Assembly (NCBI RefSeq): GCF_000687475.1
Contig: NC_057322.1
Span: 186,001-250,000, forward strand
From: Ustilaginoidea virens
Lineage: Eukaryota > Ascomycota > Sordariomycetes > Hypocreales > Clavicipitaceae
Reading direction: 5' to 3'
DNA length: 64,000 nt
Positions 22,495 through 35,253 of the stretch are shown piece by piece. The position numbers were made by a program, and so were the translations under genes. A model generated the notes under the pieces. That model saw only the letters and a list, made by a program, of their open reading frames with translations. It searched no databases and was not told the origin of the DNA. Positions within the stretch are counted from its first letter, which is position 1; each line of letters starts with the position of its first letter.

Positions 22495-24132
22495 GGTTAT
22501 AAGCCCGGTGTCTCAAGGCTTCCAGCTTAAGACTTTTTTACGCTAACTTAGGATTTTAACGCATTTAGCAGCTAACCTTCCAGAAATCTACTAACAAGGG
22601 ACTAATCATCCCAGATTTAAGAACCCAGCTACCACACCAAGCTGCAACACATCCTTACAACAGGATTTTCTAAGGTTATTCCTTAACGCAGCTTTCTTCT
22701 AGTTTTATCTAGATTTTCAGTCTTGATTTTCTTCGCATTTTTAAGACTTTCCGGCATCTTTTCTCTTCCTATAATGGCTAGTCAGAACGTTCCTACCGAT
22801 AACCCAAGCTATACGGCAGAGGTAGAAGAATCTAATAATAACCAGGAAATTGCCCAGCTTAGGGAAGACCAATAGGAAATAAGAAAAGAATTCAACCATA
22901 AATTTAATCGAATTAATTCTAAAATCGATTTTTTGGCTGATAAGGTGGGCACCTTAGTGGATAGACTAATCAAGCCTGCTGCTAGCCCACCATCCCAGGA
23001 TATAATAGATGTGGATACCTTCTAAACCCCTATAGGTAAAGGAAATAATCCACCATTACCACCCAAAGCCTAGCAGCAACCCCTGCCGGTTCCATCCAGC
23101 ATTAGCAGCCAAGTCAGCGCTATAGCTATTAAAGAACTAGCTAAGATAGCCAATAGATTCCAGGAATCCTAAAAGCTAAGGGGGGCATCTAACTTCGACT
23201 AATAGAAATAGGCCCTTATGATTCAACTTAGGGCACTTAATATCGCTAAATTTATCGAAGATCCTTCTATTGCCAGCAAATTTAACGACTTAGAGCAAGC
23301 ACTTTTACTATTACTTATCAAGAATAATTGCATAGAAGGACCAGCTGCCGCTATCAACTGGTGTACTGACCTAAAGTCAGCCTTTACGTTACTCACTAAA
23401 TAGTATTCTCACTCATCAGACGTATAGCAGACCTACCTATACCCTGCCTTCTATTAACTAAATTTTATAGGCTATAAGGGTACCTTAGAATCTTTCAACG
23501 CCTCCTTTAATAGCTACCTATCCAGGCTGTAAATTTTAGGCTCCCATATATAACCTTTCGACCAAATCAGCCAGTATTTATATACTATAGAAAGGGTCTT
23601 TTTTCAGTAGGCAGAACGGCACCACACAATAATAAGAATCGCCTATACTTAGGGAAATACATCAAATATTAACCTGCAATTTTATATGGTTGATTTACTG
23701 GAAGAATAACGCATTAAAGGGTCATTAGTAGTAAGGGCTACTACCCACCTCGCAAAGGTTAAGGGTGCCGCTACTAACAGCAATAGTAGCAAGCCAGCTA
23801 GTAACAACATTAGCAAGGGTGGTAAAAACACTACCACCAACGCTAACAAAAAGAAATAAAGGTCTTCTACCCAATAAGGGTCTTCTTCAGCTATATAAGG
23901 TAAGCCGGAAAATAAGAAGAAGAAAGAAAAGAAAGATTCAGCTAATAAAGTAGATACCCCATAAAAGACCGACGAAAAGGAAAAGACTATTAATTCCTTC
24001 GTACTAAGGAATTATAATACTCTAAGTCTTACACCTAGTGAGATAGCCTATTCTTCCTTCTAGGACCGCGAATGTATGCAATTTCTAGCTACTAGCTATA
24101 GTGCATAATCCGGTGGGAAAACGCCAATAGAT

Positions 24133-24144
24133 TCTTTGCTCTAC
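24133..24144. other. Empty site for the solo A LTR (B2)
   Basis: B2 reads AGATTCTTTGCTCTACG without interruption where B1 and B3 carry the 720-bp solo LTR. This gives the pre-insertion sequence and the original duplication, tcttt. Confidence 0.85.
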
Positions 24145-27100
24145 GATACTAGTTCTACGGTGCATATCATTAATGATAAAAAGCACTTCACCTACTTCCA
24201 ACACTATACCGGAAACAGACCAGTTATTAGCATAGGTGGTGGCCCAATCAAGCCCAGTGGGTGGGGTATAGCGCGTTTTACCGTGCTATAGGCTACCAAC
24301 CCACCTTAGTGGGGCACCTTAGAGCTAACCAACGCCCTCTTCATACTAGCTTTTAATATTAATATCTTTAGCGGCGTTAAATACTATCTGAATCGTAGCA
24401 GTATTCAGGGCCAAAGCCTAGTTAATAGCAATAATAAGTGCATTGGGCTTCTTAATTTTAAGAAGTATAGCTTCTTTTTATAACAAAAAGGGATAGATTC
24501 GCCGTTTTTATATTATACTAGCTAGAATCACCTGGCTTTACATAATATCTCGGTCGAAATACCCGCCCCAGCCAACCCAGAAGAATACGAGGAATATCCC
24601 CTGCCAGAGGATTTACCTACCCCACCAGCTGACTCGGATCTTCCACTTCCACCAGCTAATTCACCAGCTGACCCACCAGCTAGTCCTGGTTTTTCGGTGG
24701 TACCAATAGAGGCTGCTATTCCTAATACAGCCCAACCACCACAGAGGGCCCCGGTCGCCCTCAACCCTGCCCTAATACCAGCTGCTGATACAGAATATCA
24801 AAAGCTGCTATTACTAGCCGGACTTTAGCATATCCGGCTTAGGCACATCGGAATCCAACTTTTAAAGAAAACCTATGCATCAACCATAGGGTTACCTAAT
24901 CTCAGTAAGGTAAAGGATTCTGATTTTAACTATATCGCCTATAAAAGGGCAAAGTCAGTTCGGCGTTTTACATCAGGGGCTATACCAGACCCTATGCATT
25001 ATTTGGATATTATAGAGGGCGATATCTTCTAAATCAACCCTCTACTATATAACAAACGCCCCATCTGCCTTATCTTAGTTGACTGGAAATCACGCTTCCA
25101 TTAGGTGCATTTACTACCTAATAAGGAAGGGCCCACGGTATTCCCAGTATTACAGGGGTTCTTCTAAGGTCTTTAGAATCGCTACGGCAAATCAGCTATT
25201 GAATTCTACTATAATAGTGGCAAGGAAATTAACGATATCATCACAGCCTAGCTAGCTCTTAAGGGTATAGATTTTTTAACCTCTTCCCCTTACATTTATG
25301 AGTAAAATGGGTTAGCAGAACGCTCTATACGGGTCATCATTAACCGACTTAGAGCTACTATACTTTAGTCTCAGTTACCTTCTTACCTTTGGTCTGCAGT
25401 GATTTTTAGTATTACTACCTTAGTAAATCTAATAGCAGTTTTAAACCGTTCCTCGTTACCTTTCGAGGAATTAAAGAAGGACTTTCTGGAAATTATACAC
25501 TACTATCTACCCGACCTTACTAGCTTTAGGGCTATTGGTGCGGCTATAGAGGTGCTAATCCCTCCAGAAAAACGGGTCATTAGCCACAAGCTGGCCCCCC
25601 GGACCGAGTCAGGTAGGTTACTAGCTACACTAGGTAACGATACCTACCTCGTCTATATCCTATATCGCCGGGTCATCACTAAGACCTCTTTTATTACTTT
25701 TACCTACTAAAATAAAGAAATAGGCCCTATTTTAAGTGGCCTAGAGGGCACTTTTGATTTCCAACGGCCTTCTAATTTAGAGGGGGTAAATAACGACCAA
25801 ATTGCTCTAGAAGAACCTATCTGGAAGTCGCCTCGCCTAAATATGCCTATTTCAGGCTTAGCCGAGGGCACAGGCCTACTATAGGCCATGGATCCAATAC
25901 AGCCCACGGGCCCACTACAACCAATAGGCCTAATACAGCATATAGATCCACTACAATCAGCGGGCCTACCACAACCAGTAGGCCTACCACCAATTGGCCC
26001 GCCATAGCACTCTGCAATATTTCTTAGCAATTCGCCGTCTTTCGATTCTAAATCGCTTCAGCCTAACTCAGCTTTTCAGCTTAGGCAAAACGGTCCACTT
26101 TCACCGGCTAAGGAAAATACGCCTTTTTCCTATACAAAAAGGCTGCAAATGCTAGGAAATACAAAAAGCTTTCATCACCAGAAATCTCAACCACAGAGAT
26201 TTTCCGAATCCGTCATAAAAGTGGGCATACCCCGCATATATGAAAATTCTGACTCGCCCTATATAGAAAATTTTCAATAGTCCGAATCTTAAAGCCCCAT
26301 ACACACTAATTTTCTGCGACTTTCCGATATAATAGATTCTGCCTTTTCGCCTGGCTTCCTAGTAAATACAGCATTTCGCTATAGTAAAACGCTGCCTATA
26401 TTAGAATATCTGAAATTCGAGAGTCTAGATATCGCCTCAAATGAGAGACCGTGGGAGAAAATGTTTCGAGTATTAGAAAAGGTGCCTATTCAGCCATACC
26501 AGGTCAGGGCTACTAGGGGTAGAATTCAAGGAAGAATACCACGGATACGAGACGTGTAAGGTATCCTAGGTTATAGATACTATAGGTCACTTTTAGACCT
26601 ACAGGCTGACTAACAGTCTGACCTATAGACTAACTAATGGGGTGCTTTCCTACCCACCCAGCCGAAAAACGACTAGATTTTCGGATACCTAGGCAGCCCC
26701 CTAAAGGCTCCCACACAGGATTTCCCCCCTTCCTATGCTTTTTACCAGCAAATGTACGATATTTGCTGTGCAGCAAAGATTAAGGCTGCAAAACGGGCCC
26801 CAGAAGGTATGCCTAATAGCTGGAAGGAAGTCTTACACAGCCCACAAAAAGATAGCTGGGTTAAAGCCTTATTTTCGGAATTCGAGCAATTAATCGATTT
26901 AAATATCTTCTAATTTATTCCTAAGACTAGTGTTCCTACTAGCAGGAAAATATTATATAACCGGCCTGTTTTTCGCGTTAAGAAAGATGCGAATAATAAC
27001 CCGGTTAAATATAAGGCACGATTAATTGTTAAAGGCTTTATACAGGTATCTAGGCAAGACTTTACGGAGACCTATGCCTCTACTTCGATCCCACCAACAT

Positions 27101-28423
27101 AGAGGATTATCCTTACTCTTGCTACTGCAAACAATTGGGAAATAGAGCAGATCGACTTTATTGGTGCCTTTCTAAATAGTGAACTACTAGAGACGATTTA
27201 TATAGAGATTCCAGCTGGTTTTCTAGAATTTGCAGAAAGCCTACTCTTACCTAATCCAGCCTTATAGTCTGACCTGCAGCGTTAACGACTTCTAGCCTTG
27301 CTTACTAAGGTTGGATATAACCCCTCTGCATCATAGGTCATACTGTTGAAGAAAGCCTTATATGGGCTAAAATAAGGCCCTCGCGAGTGGCAGTTACGGT
27401 TAAAAGACCTTTTAGTGCAAAAGGGTTTTAAGCCGTTACTTTCTGATGCTGCCGTCTTCTATAATAAAGGAACGCATACCTTTATTGTGACCTATATAGA
27501 TGACTGTTTGATTGTCGGTCCGGACCTTAGCTATATTGACCAGCTTAAGGCTAAGTTCCATAAGGTTTATGCTATAGAAGACCGAGGACCTGCCTCCTTC
27601 TTTCTAGGAGTGCAGATTATTAGGGATAGAGAAAAGGGCCTATTATAGCTGCACCAATCGCAATTTATTACGGAAGTCCTTAAGAAGTTCAACCTTAAGG
27701 ACGCATAACCGCATTTAATCCCGCTACAGCCCGGTATACTTGCTGAGGCTGATGATACGCCGCTAGATGCTAGTAATCAACACTTATTCCAGCAGCTAGT
27801 AGGGACATCGATGTGGTTGATGATGATGTTAAGACCTGACCTTGCCTTTCCAACGCAATACCTGTCACGATATATGCAATAGGCTTCCACTATACAGCTT
27901 AATGCTGCTAAGGGCGCTTTTCGCTACTTAGCTAGTACGGCAAATACAGCCATTTGTTACTGTTACCGAGCCGCTAAAGCTACCGTAGTATTAGCTGCAT
28001 TTTCTGACAGCGATTTTGCTGGGTGCCGGCTGACTTCGAAGTCTACTGGTGGTTATCTTACTACCTTAAATGGTGGGCCTATTAGCTGGAGGTCAAAACG
28101 GTCTTCGACTGTGGTTTTATTAATACTTAAAGCCGAGTCTAATGTAATGCTTGAAGCAATTCGCGAAGTGGAGTGGATATCTAATTTATTTAAAGAAATC
28201 CAGGTCGATATTCAACGCCCAATACCACTATACTGCGATAACTAAGGGTCTATTTCTAATGCAAATGACCTAAATCAGCATACCCGCACTAAGCATACCT
28301 TACTTAAATTCCGGTATATACATAAGAAGGCCTATAGTGGCCTAGTAAAAATATCTTATTTACCCACGACAGATATGCCTGCGGATAGACTTACCAAACC
28401 ACTTCCAAGCCCGAAATTCCCTA

Positions 28424-28428
28424 TATTT
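28424..28428. repeat. Target site duplication of Copia-C (left)
   Basis: tattt, repeated at 34099-34103. B3 has an uninterrupted CCCTATATTTCGGCAG at the same point. Confidence 0.95.
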
Positions 28429-28983
28429 TGTCAGAATGAAATTATTTGTTATTTTATTTTATTATTTTTGGATATTAATCGCCGACAATTCTTACGCATC
28501 GCCGCATCATCAGATTGAAAAAGGTATTAAGTATTCAGTACTTATATTTATATGGCGGCTGCTAGCAAAGTTGAGTACCTAATACTTACACACATTCCCT
28601 TACGCGCAAATGTATGATGCATCACAAATTGATCATACTACTTTATCGTCGCAAATCTCGATGCACTACAAATGCACATTTCGCCACATATCTATGATAT
28701 CACAGTATGGTCAGGATATTTACGTCAGATTGATTTCACTAGGGATATTCTATGTTGGAATATTATGTATTTAAATCCCTAGATATTCCTACCCAAATAG
28801 TGGGAAGGAATGGAGGGATGGATGCATATAAGCAAGTATGCAGAATTAATGCACATCAGATTGTCCCTACGCCTTAGTCTCGTATCTTATCTGTGCCGTT
28901 ACTTTACCTTACGGCGATTTTACTATTCTACTGCCTTTATCCTTCGCATACTGCATTATCTTAGCAGGCGAAAACGTTTGACA
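28429..28983 (+). repeat. 5' LTR of Copia-C
   Basis: 555 bp, followed by GTTATAAGCCCGG, the same type of tRNA anticodon-arm primer site as in the A and B families. Confidence 0.95.
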
Positions 28984-29804
28984 GTTATAAGCCCGGTTTG
29001 CACCCGGTAAATCGCTTTATTCTATCTATTTTATCCTTTCGATTTCTCTCCGACTATTATTCGCGTGCATTTATTGCCAGCTGCACGCCGATAAATTACC
29101 AGCTGGTCCGACGGATTACCAGCTGTTTCCCCTTTTATTATATACGCAAACAACTGCGTACTGACTTTAGCCAGCTGCACGCAGCTGTGCATAGGTTTGC
29201 AAGAGTGCAATTACGCATTCTATGCAATATCAATCTTTTCTTGCTGCTATATTTCTTATACCTCTGTGCTAATATTATTACTAGGACCGTATAAACGCGT
29301 GATAAATAGCGTGCAAACCAGCACAATCGCGCATTTTCACATTGCAATTCTGTTACCTTAATCCGACCTTCGCCGTGCAACGCGCAATAGGCATACCAAC
29401 TGCTTACCTACGCACCTTCTATTATATCGTCGCTATCTTGCCAGACGATTTTCTACGATTAAATATTCTTTCCGACGAAGAAATCAGCCTCAGGCAAAAG
29501 TTCTGCTAGGGCACCCGTGCCGCCATACAAATTGCTAGTGCAAGGCACAGCCCAAAAGAACGCAGCAGTGCCGACACATTTGCCTGCGCGAAACATTTCT
29601 TCTGACTTAAGAAGCCGGCAAGCGACTTTTGACTACTAAGGCCGGAAGACCATAAGTGTGGTATATTGTGACTGGATTGACTGGATTGATCCCTTTTGCC
29701 TAGGACTATTTACCGGGACTATTTTGCCCTTTGGATTTACTTGGACCTTTATCCGTTAGATTTTCTTTGACTAAGGCTAGGTTGTTATTCTTTCTTATTG
29801 TTAT

Positions 29805-29885
29805 TCTTTCCTATCTATCTTACTTATCCTACCTATCCTACCCATCCTACCTATCCTACCTATCCTGCCTTTCCTACCTATTCCA
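29805..29885 (+). repeat. CCTATCCTAC-type tandem repeat in the Copia-C leader
   Basis: About eight imperfect 10-bp units (TATCCTACC) just before the gag ATG at 29888. In the gag frame it gives Tyr-Pro-Thr repeats. Translation probably starts after it. Confidence 0.8.
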
Positions 29886-29887
29886 CT

Positions 29888-31012
29888 ATGGCTACCAATA
29901 CCGACCTGGGGAACCCGGCAAACTTCCAACTGCTAGGCAGTAAAGACTGGTTTAAATGGATCTCGATTATTGAGAAGTTCGCTGTCAACGAAAATATCTG
30001 GGCCTATATCAACCCTTCTATGCAAGATAGGCCTACTTTACAACAACCCGTTGAGCCTACTGCTTCTACCATCAAGCCTCATGCTTCCTCTATCCTTGAC
30101 CTTGACGATTCTGATTTTACTAGGTTGCAGTATATGACGAATGTCTATAGGACTGCCCTACAGGATTATAAGGATAAGAAAAAGGCTCTCGTCAATATCT
30201 AATGTTGGATTATCGCAACTATAGGCAACTACTACGATACTATAAGCCAGGAGAATGATGTTGCCGCACAGCTATACCTGTTAAAACAACGCTTGCAGCC
30301 CACCACTTGGGACCATGAAAAAGATATCCGCCAGCGCTATACAGCTATACTGCGAAGTCCTAATAGGACTAAGATATCCAGCTAGATTACTTCCTATAAA
30401 AAAGTCCTTGCAGAAGCTATTAATATCAACATACCAGATACATAAGGACTCCGACCAACCTAGGATTTTATCGACGCCGTGGAATCTATTGCACCAGCCT
30501 TTTCTAATTATTGGAAGAATAGAATCAAGGAAAAGCAACGCAATAACAAAGAAGGATGGGAGAAGAAGATACCCGACGGTCATTATATTAGTGATTTATT
30601 CGAGCAAGAGTTTGCCTCACAACAATAAAGAGCATAAGGTGCCTTTGCCTCTTTCCAGGATATGGATACCAAAAAAAATCAACAAAAAACAACTGACATT
30701 ACCAAGCTAAAACAACCATGCATTTGTGGCCTTTTACATCGCTGGGAAGATTGTTATGTTTTAAACCAGCAAAAGGCGCCTAAGGATTGGAAGCCCAATA
30801 CCACTATACTTAACAAAATCTAATCCAAGTTTTCATCTGACCAGCGCTTCAAGGATATAGTTATCAAAGCATTACAAGCGAAAGGAATCACGATTAATCC
30901 TATTGTGTTACAACCACCCTCTCCTTCTATATCACTTGGAATTGCGTTTGCTAGTAAGGATAGTAATACGTTACACAACGTTGTGCAACCCGAACCAAAA
31001 CGGCCCAGCTGA
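29888..31012 (+). pseudogene. Copia-C gag with zinc knuckle
   Basis: ATG at 29888 (MATNTDLGNPANFQ). The first open stretch runs to 30202, followed in the same frame by stops of C-to-T type, ending at TGA 31010-31012. A short knuckle CICGLLHRWEDC lies near 30720, usual for this group of fungal Copia Gag proteins. After about 30960 the pol homology is in another frame, where the internal deletion joins gag to the integrase end. Confidence 0.85.
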
Positions 31013-33506
31013 ACGCTCGGGGGGTATTATAGGGACTAAAGCTAGGACCTTACGACTAGCTGCTAACCTACCTGAAGACCTATGGCCGGAGCTATGGAAA
31101 GCCGCAACCTTCTTATATAATCGCATACCACAACAAGGCCTTCAGTGGATTACACCACATCAACGACTTCATTCCTGGCTAGCTAATAACGCTAGGGATA
31201 CCTAATATACTGATCCTAGGCCTTCTATATCATTCCTCAAGGCTTACGGTTGTAAGGCCTATCCATTGACAACAACAGCGTTAAAAGGCACTAATCGACG
31301 AGAATTAAAGCTAGCACCATACGCTGAGATAGGATATTTAGTAGGTTACGATTCTACTAATATCTATCGTGTGTGGATTCCCGACCCTTATGAAGTACGA
31401 CGAATTCGCGATGTTACCTTTGATGAAAATAGTTACTATAGTAGTAAATCCGCCGCTATACCACAACGACTTGAAATACAATTACCACAATATATCGACA
31501 ACGCATCTGAGTATGAGGATATAGACGAGCTCTATATATCTCACCCTTCTACTACTGTTATACCTGTTCCTTCTACCCCTAGCACTACCCAGCCTTATAT
31601 TCCTAGTCCTACCATGCCTTCTACTAGCATAATATTACCTTCGACTTCTATACCTACTGGTGAACAAGCTGTTCCTAGTAAACAACAACATCTTATAGTC
31701 CAGCTACCTACCCCAGCCTCCATACATCCTTCTGATACATATCCTTCCGAAGCAAGTACTGAGACTAGTAGCAGTCCTACACTACGAAGGTCAGCTAGGC
31801 TGGCTAGTAAGAATGCTTCTAGTACGGCTTTTATTAGCAGTTTTTTTCTAGGCACTAAGGAACGCCTACACCGATCATCCCTACCGCCTGAACCAAGGTT
31901 TTGGAAAGACCTAAAAGGTCACCGTTTCGAACCAGAATTTAAAGAGGCCGCAAAGAGCGAATTCTACGATAACTGGAATAAAGGAACCTTCAAGCCTACC
32001 CAACTATCAGACCTTCCAAATAATTATAAGCCTATACCACTTACGTGGGTGTTTAAATACAAGTATGATAAACACGGCTTTCTCACCAAATTTAAAGCCC
32101 GAATTTGTGTGCGTAGTGATCTTCAACCTTATAGTGATAAAGAGACTTATGCTGCTACGCTAGCTGCTAAGTCCTTCCGAATCTTAATAGCTATTATGAC
32201 GAAGTTCGACCTTAACACTATACAAATGGATGCTGTATCGGCATTTACCAATAGCCTATAGGACGAAGTCGTCTATATCGAATATCCGGATGGATTTAAA
32301 AGACCTGGATGGGCACTATTATTACAGCGCGCCTTATATGGTCTTCGCAGGTCCCCTTACCTTTGGCAACAAGAGCTTTTATCAACTCTTACATCCCTCG
32401 ACCTTACTCTTATCACAGAAGACCCTTGCATTATGATTACTACCACTGTAGTAGTCTTTTATTTTGTGGATGATATAGTAGTACTATTTCAACCAAAGAA
32501 TCATCCCAAAGCAGAATCCCTCGTCAATAAATTAAAAGCAGCCTATAAAATGAAGGATCTTAGTACTCTAAAATGGTTCCTAGGTATCCGAATTATACAG
32601 CATCAGCCTATTAAGACCTGGCTATTGCAAGACTCTTATATAGAAAAGCTTGCGCACGACTTCTTAAAAGGAAGAAATATTACACACAAAGACTATCCAA
32701 TTCCAGAACAGCCTCTTGATAAATATACTGGTATCGCTACGGCACACGAGATATACCAGTACCAAAAGCTTATAGGCTCTATAAATTACCCAACCACTAT
32801 GACCCGACCTGATACTGCTGTAGCAGTCTCCCGCCTTTCAGAACATCTACACAACCCTTCTCCTTACCATTACCTACTAGCCATAGGGGTCACAATGTAC
32901 CTCTATATCACACGTTACTTAGCTATTCAATATACTGCCATACAACAACCAAATGATAATATCTAGCAGCAACCGTCTACTAAAGAGCTATTAATATCTT
33001 CTAATGCTGCTTTTGCCGATGATAAAGAGACCCGAAAGTCTACCCAAGGCTCTTTCTTCAGCCTATTTGGCGGACCTATTAGTTGGGAAGCCACTAAACA
33101 ACACACTATTACCACATCTTCCACCGAAGCAGAGCTACTAGCACTATCATCAACTGCTAAGACCACTATATCTGTAACCCGTCTTATGGAACAACTAGGA
33201 CTTAAGCTTGATCATAAGGTTACTATTAAGTGCGATAACCTACAAGCTATACGCCTAGTAACAACAACAATGCCCCGTATTAACACTGCATTAAAGCATG
33301 TTGATATCCACAACAGCTGGCTGCGATAGGCTTATCAGCAGGGTTTATTCGACCTGACTTATATCCCTACTAATAATATAGTAGCAGATGGGCTCACAAA
33401 GGCTCTTATAGGTCAACGATTTACTACCTTCCGTAACCAACTAGGCCTAGTAGATATTGAGGACCTAGTACGAAATACAGAAGATGACGAGAGTAATACC
33501 GACTAG
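30960..33506 (+). pseudogene. Copia-C pol remnant (integrase end, RT, RNase H)
   Basis: Begins in the integrase C-terminal region (NQNGPAERSGGIIGTKARTL near 30990). There is no protease, zinc region or first integrase Asp. It continues with EIGYLVGYDSTNIYRVWIP near 31330, VTFDENSYY and a Pro/Ser/Thr-rich linker. RT has FKARICVRSDLQ near 32090, ALYGLRRSPYLWQQ near 32330 and FVDD near 32464. RNase H has SSTEAELLALSS near 33117 and ends near 33506 (TAG). The frame is constant, broken by stops at about 31203, 32259, 32964 and 33327. The longest uninterrupted piece is 331 codons (31266-32261). Confidence 0.9.
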
Positions 33507-33543
33507 CTAGATAGAGCTATATTCTAGCCTATCTAGGGGGGTA

Positions 33544-34098
33544 TGTCAGAATGAAATTATTTGTTATTTTATTTTATTATTTTTGGATATTAATCGCCGA
33601 CAATTCTTACGCATCGCCGCATCATCAGATTGAAAAAGGTATTAAGTATTCAGTACTTATATTTATATGGCGGCTGCTAGCAAAGTTGAGTACCCAATAC
33701 TTACACACATTCCCTTACGCGCAAATGTATGATGCATCACAAATTGATCACACTACTTTATCGTCGCAAATCTCGATGCACTACAAATGCACATTTCGCC
33801 ACATATCTATGATATCACAGTATGGTCAGGATATTTACGTCAGATTGATTTCACTAGGGATATTCTATGTTGGAATATTATGTATTTAAATCCCTAGATA
33901 TTCCTACCCAAATAGTGGGAAGGAATGGAGGGATGGATGCATGCAAGCAAGTATGCAGAATTAATGCACATCAGATTGTCCCTACGCCTTAGTCTCGTAT
34001 CTTATCTGTGCCGTTACTTTACCTTACGGCGATTTTACCATTCCACTGCCTTTATCCTTCGCATACTGCATTATCTTAGCAGGCGAAAACGTTTGACA
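33544..34098 (+). repeat. 3' LTR of Copia-C
   Basis: 555 bp, preceded by the purine tract AGGGGGGTA. It is less mutated than the 5' LTR and followed by TSD tattt (34099-34103). Confidence 0.95.
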
Positions 34099-34103
34099 TA
34101 TTT
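34099..34103. repeat. Target site duplication of Copia-C (right)
   Basis: tattt, identical to 28424-28428. Copia-B2 pol resumes at 34104 and ends at 34133 (QLLGLQSL-stop). Confidence 0.95.
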
Positions 34104-34225
34104 CGGCAGCTATTAGGGCTGCAATCCCTATAGCATCATCATCTTTTTTTTTTTTTCTGATTTTTTACAGGGTTTCTTTCTTTTATTCTAATGCTAGGAT
34201 TAGCCATATTGCTAATCAGAAGGGG

Positions 34226-34952
34226 TGTTGAAATCAGCGCCTTTTTAGCTGTATTTTGGTATTGGTCTCGCCACTATACGACGTCTTTACGTTGAGATAT
34301 CACGGTGGCTATACCAGGCGCTATGGTGGGGCACAGCGCCCCACAACGCCGATTACAGTAGGCCACAGCGCCGGTTACGGCACCGGTACAGCGACCCACA
34401 TCCGGCCATAGCGGCCGGTCACAGCGGGCCACAGGGCCCACAACAGGCGGCGCATTTCTACGGGATTACCAAATGGGCAAACCTTACTAATACCAGCACT
34501 TTCGGCCTTCTACATACAGTCACCCGCCACACCGGTTATTTACGGCAGACCGATATAGGGCTTCCGGCCCATATGGCAGGCTGTTATAGGGCATCCGGCA
34601 CACCGCTATAAGCCACTGGGCTTGGTTGGGTATATACTAGGTAGGATATTAGGCACAGACTGGGCACGGTTGGGCAGACCGACTTTTTGTCGGGTTTTTC
34701 GCTATTTTTGCGGTTTTTCATTATTTTCAACCACTTTTTCAAGATAGTAGAAATATGCCTAAAATTCCCTCTTTCTAGCTAGAATAATCACCAACAATTA
34801 GAATCAGATTTCCCTAACATCTTTACTCTGGTCAACCTCTCGTGCGCTTTAAATCCTTAAATAGCTCTTTATTTTATTCTGCAACGCCTTATACGCTACT
34901 GTCGGTACTTAGTATACTTTCTAATAGTATTCTAAGTCACCATTTTGCAATA
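34226..34952 (+). repeat. LTR shared by B2 (as 3' LTR) and B3 (as 5' LTR)
   Basis: 727 bp. On the left is the B2 internal end with its purine tract (AGAAGGGG); on the right a primer site and the B3 leader. It has the B3-type sequence: the two stretches deleted in the B2 5' LTR are present, and it shares GGTATTGG and TCTTTACG with the LTR at 41794. So it is not simply B2's own 3' LTR. Confidence 0.88.
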
Positions 34953-35253
34953 GGTTATAAGCCTAGTATCTTAAGGCTTCCAGCTTAAGACTTTTTTACG
35001 CTAACTTAGGATTTTAACGCACTTAGCAGCTAACCTTCCAGAAATCTAACTAACGATATTACTATTTATAGTAAGGGCTTGATCATCCCAGATTTAGGAA
35101 CCTAGCTACCACACCAAGCTACAATATATCCTTTTTGCAATAGGATTTTCTAAGGTTATTCCTTAACGCAGCTTTCTTCTAGTTTTATCTAGATTTTTAG
35201 TCTTGATTTTCTTTGCATTTTTAAGACTTTCCGGCACCTTTTCTCTTCCTATA

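Larger units (their letters stand above)
22774..28428 (+). pseudogene. Copia-B2 gag-pol, main part
   Basis: ATG at 22774. The frame continues after Copia-C at 34104-34133 (TAG), giving 1895 codons with the C insertion and its TSD removed. I detect no frameshift, only stops of C-to-T type. Gag: open stretch 23218-23403. Protease: LYDTSSTVHIINDKKHF near 24142. Integrase: open piece 25399-25710. RT: KARLIVKGF near 27010, GLK-stop-GPREW near 27365 and YIDDC near 27492, with the catalytic Asp pair intact. RNase H: SDSDFAGC near 28008. It is less mutated than B1 and B3, and its start codon survives. Confidence 0.9.
28429..34098 (+). mobile_element. Copia-C, full-length but internally deleted, youngest insertion
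   Basis: 5670 bp with two 555-bp LTRs (TGTCAGAATG to GTTTGACA) and TSD tattt, inserted into the last codons of B2 pol. It lacks the protease and most of the integrase, so it could not have been autonomous. I count six LTR differences, all transitions at CpA/TpG, with the mutated state always in the 5' LTR. It is the least mutated element here. Confidence 0.93.

Noticed and set aside
28810..29380. Several 60-100 codon ORFs in the Copia-C LTR and leader
   Set aside because: They lie in LTR or leader sequence and are repeated in the 3' LTR, with no protein signature.
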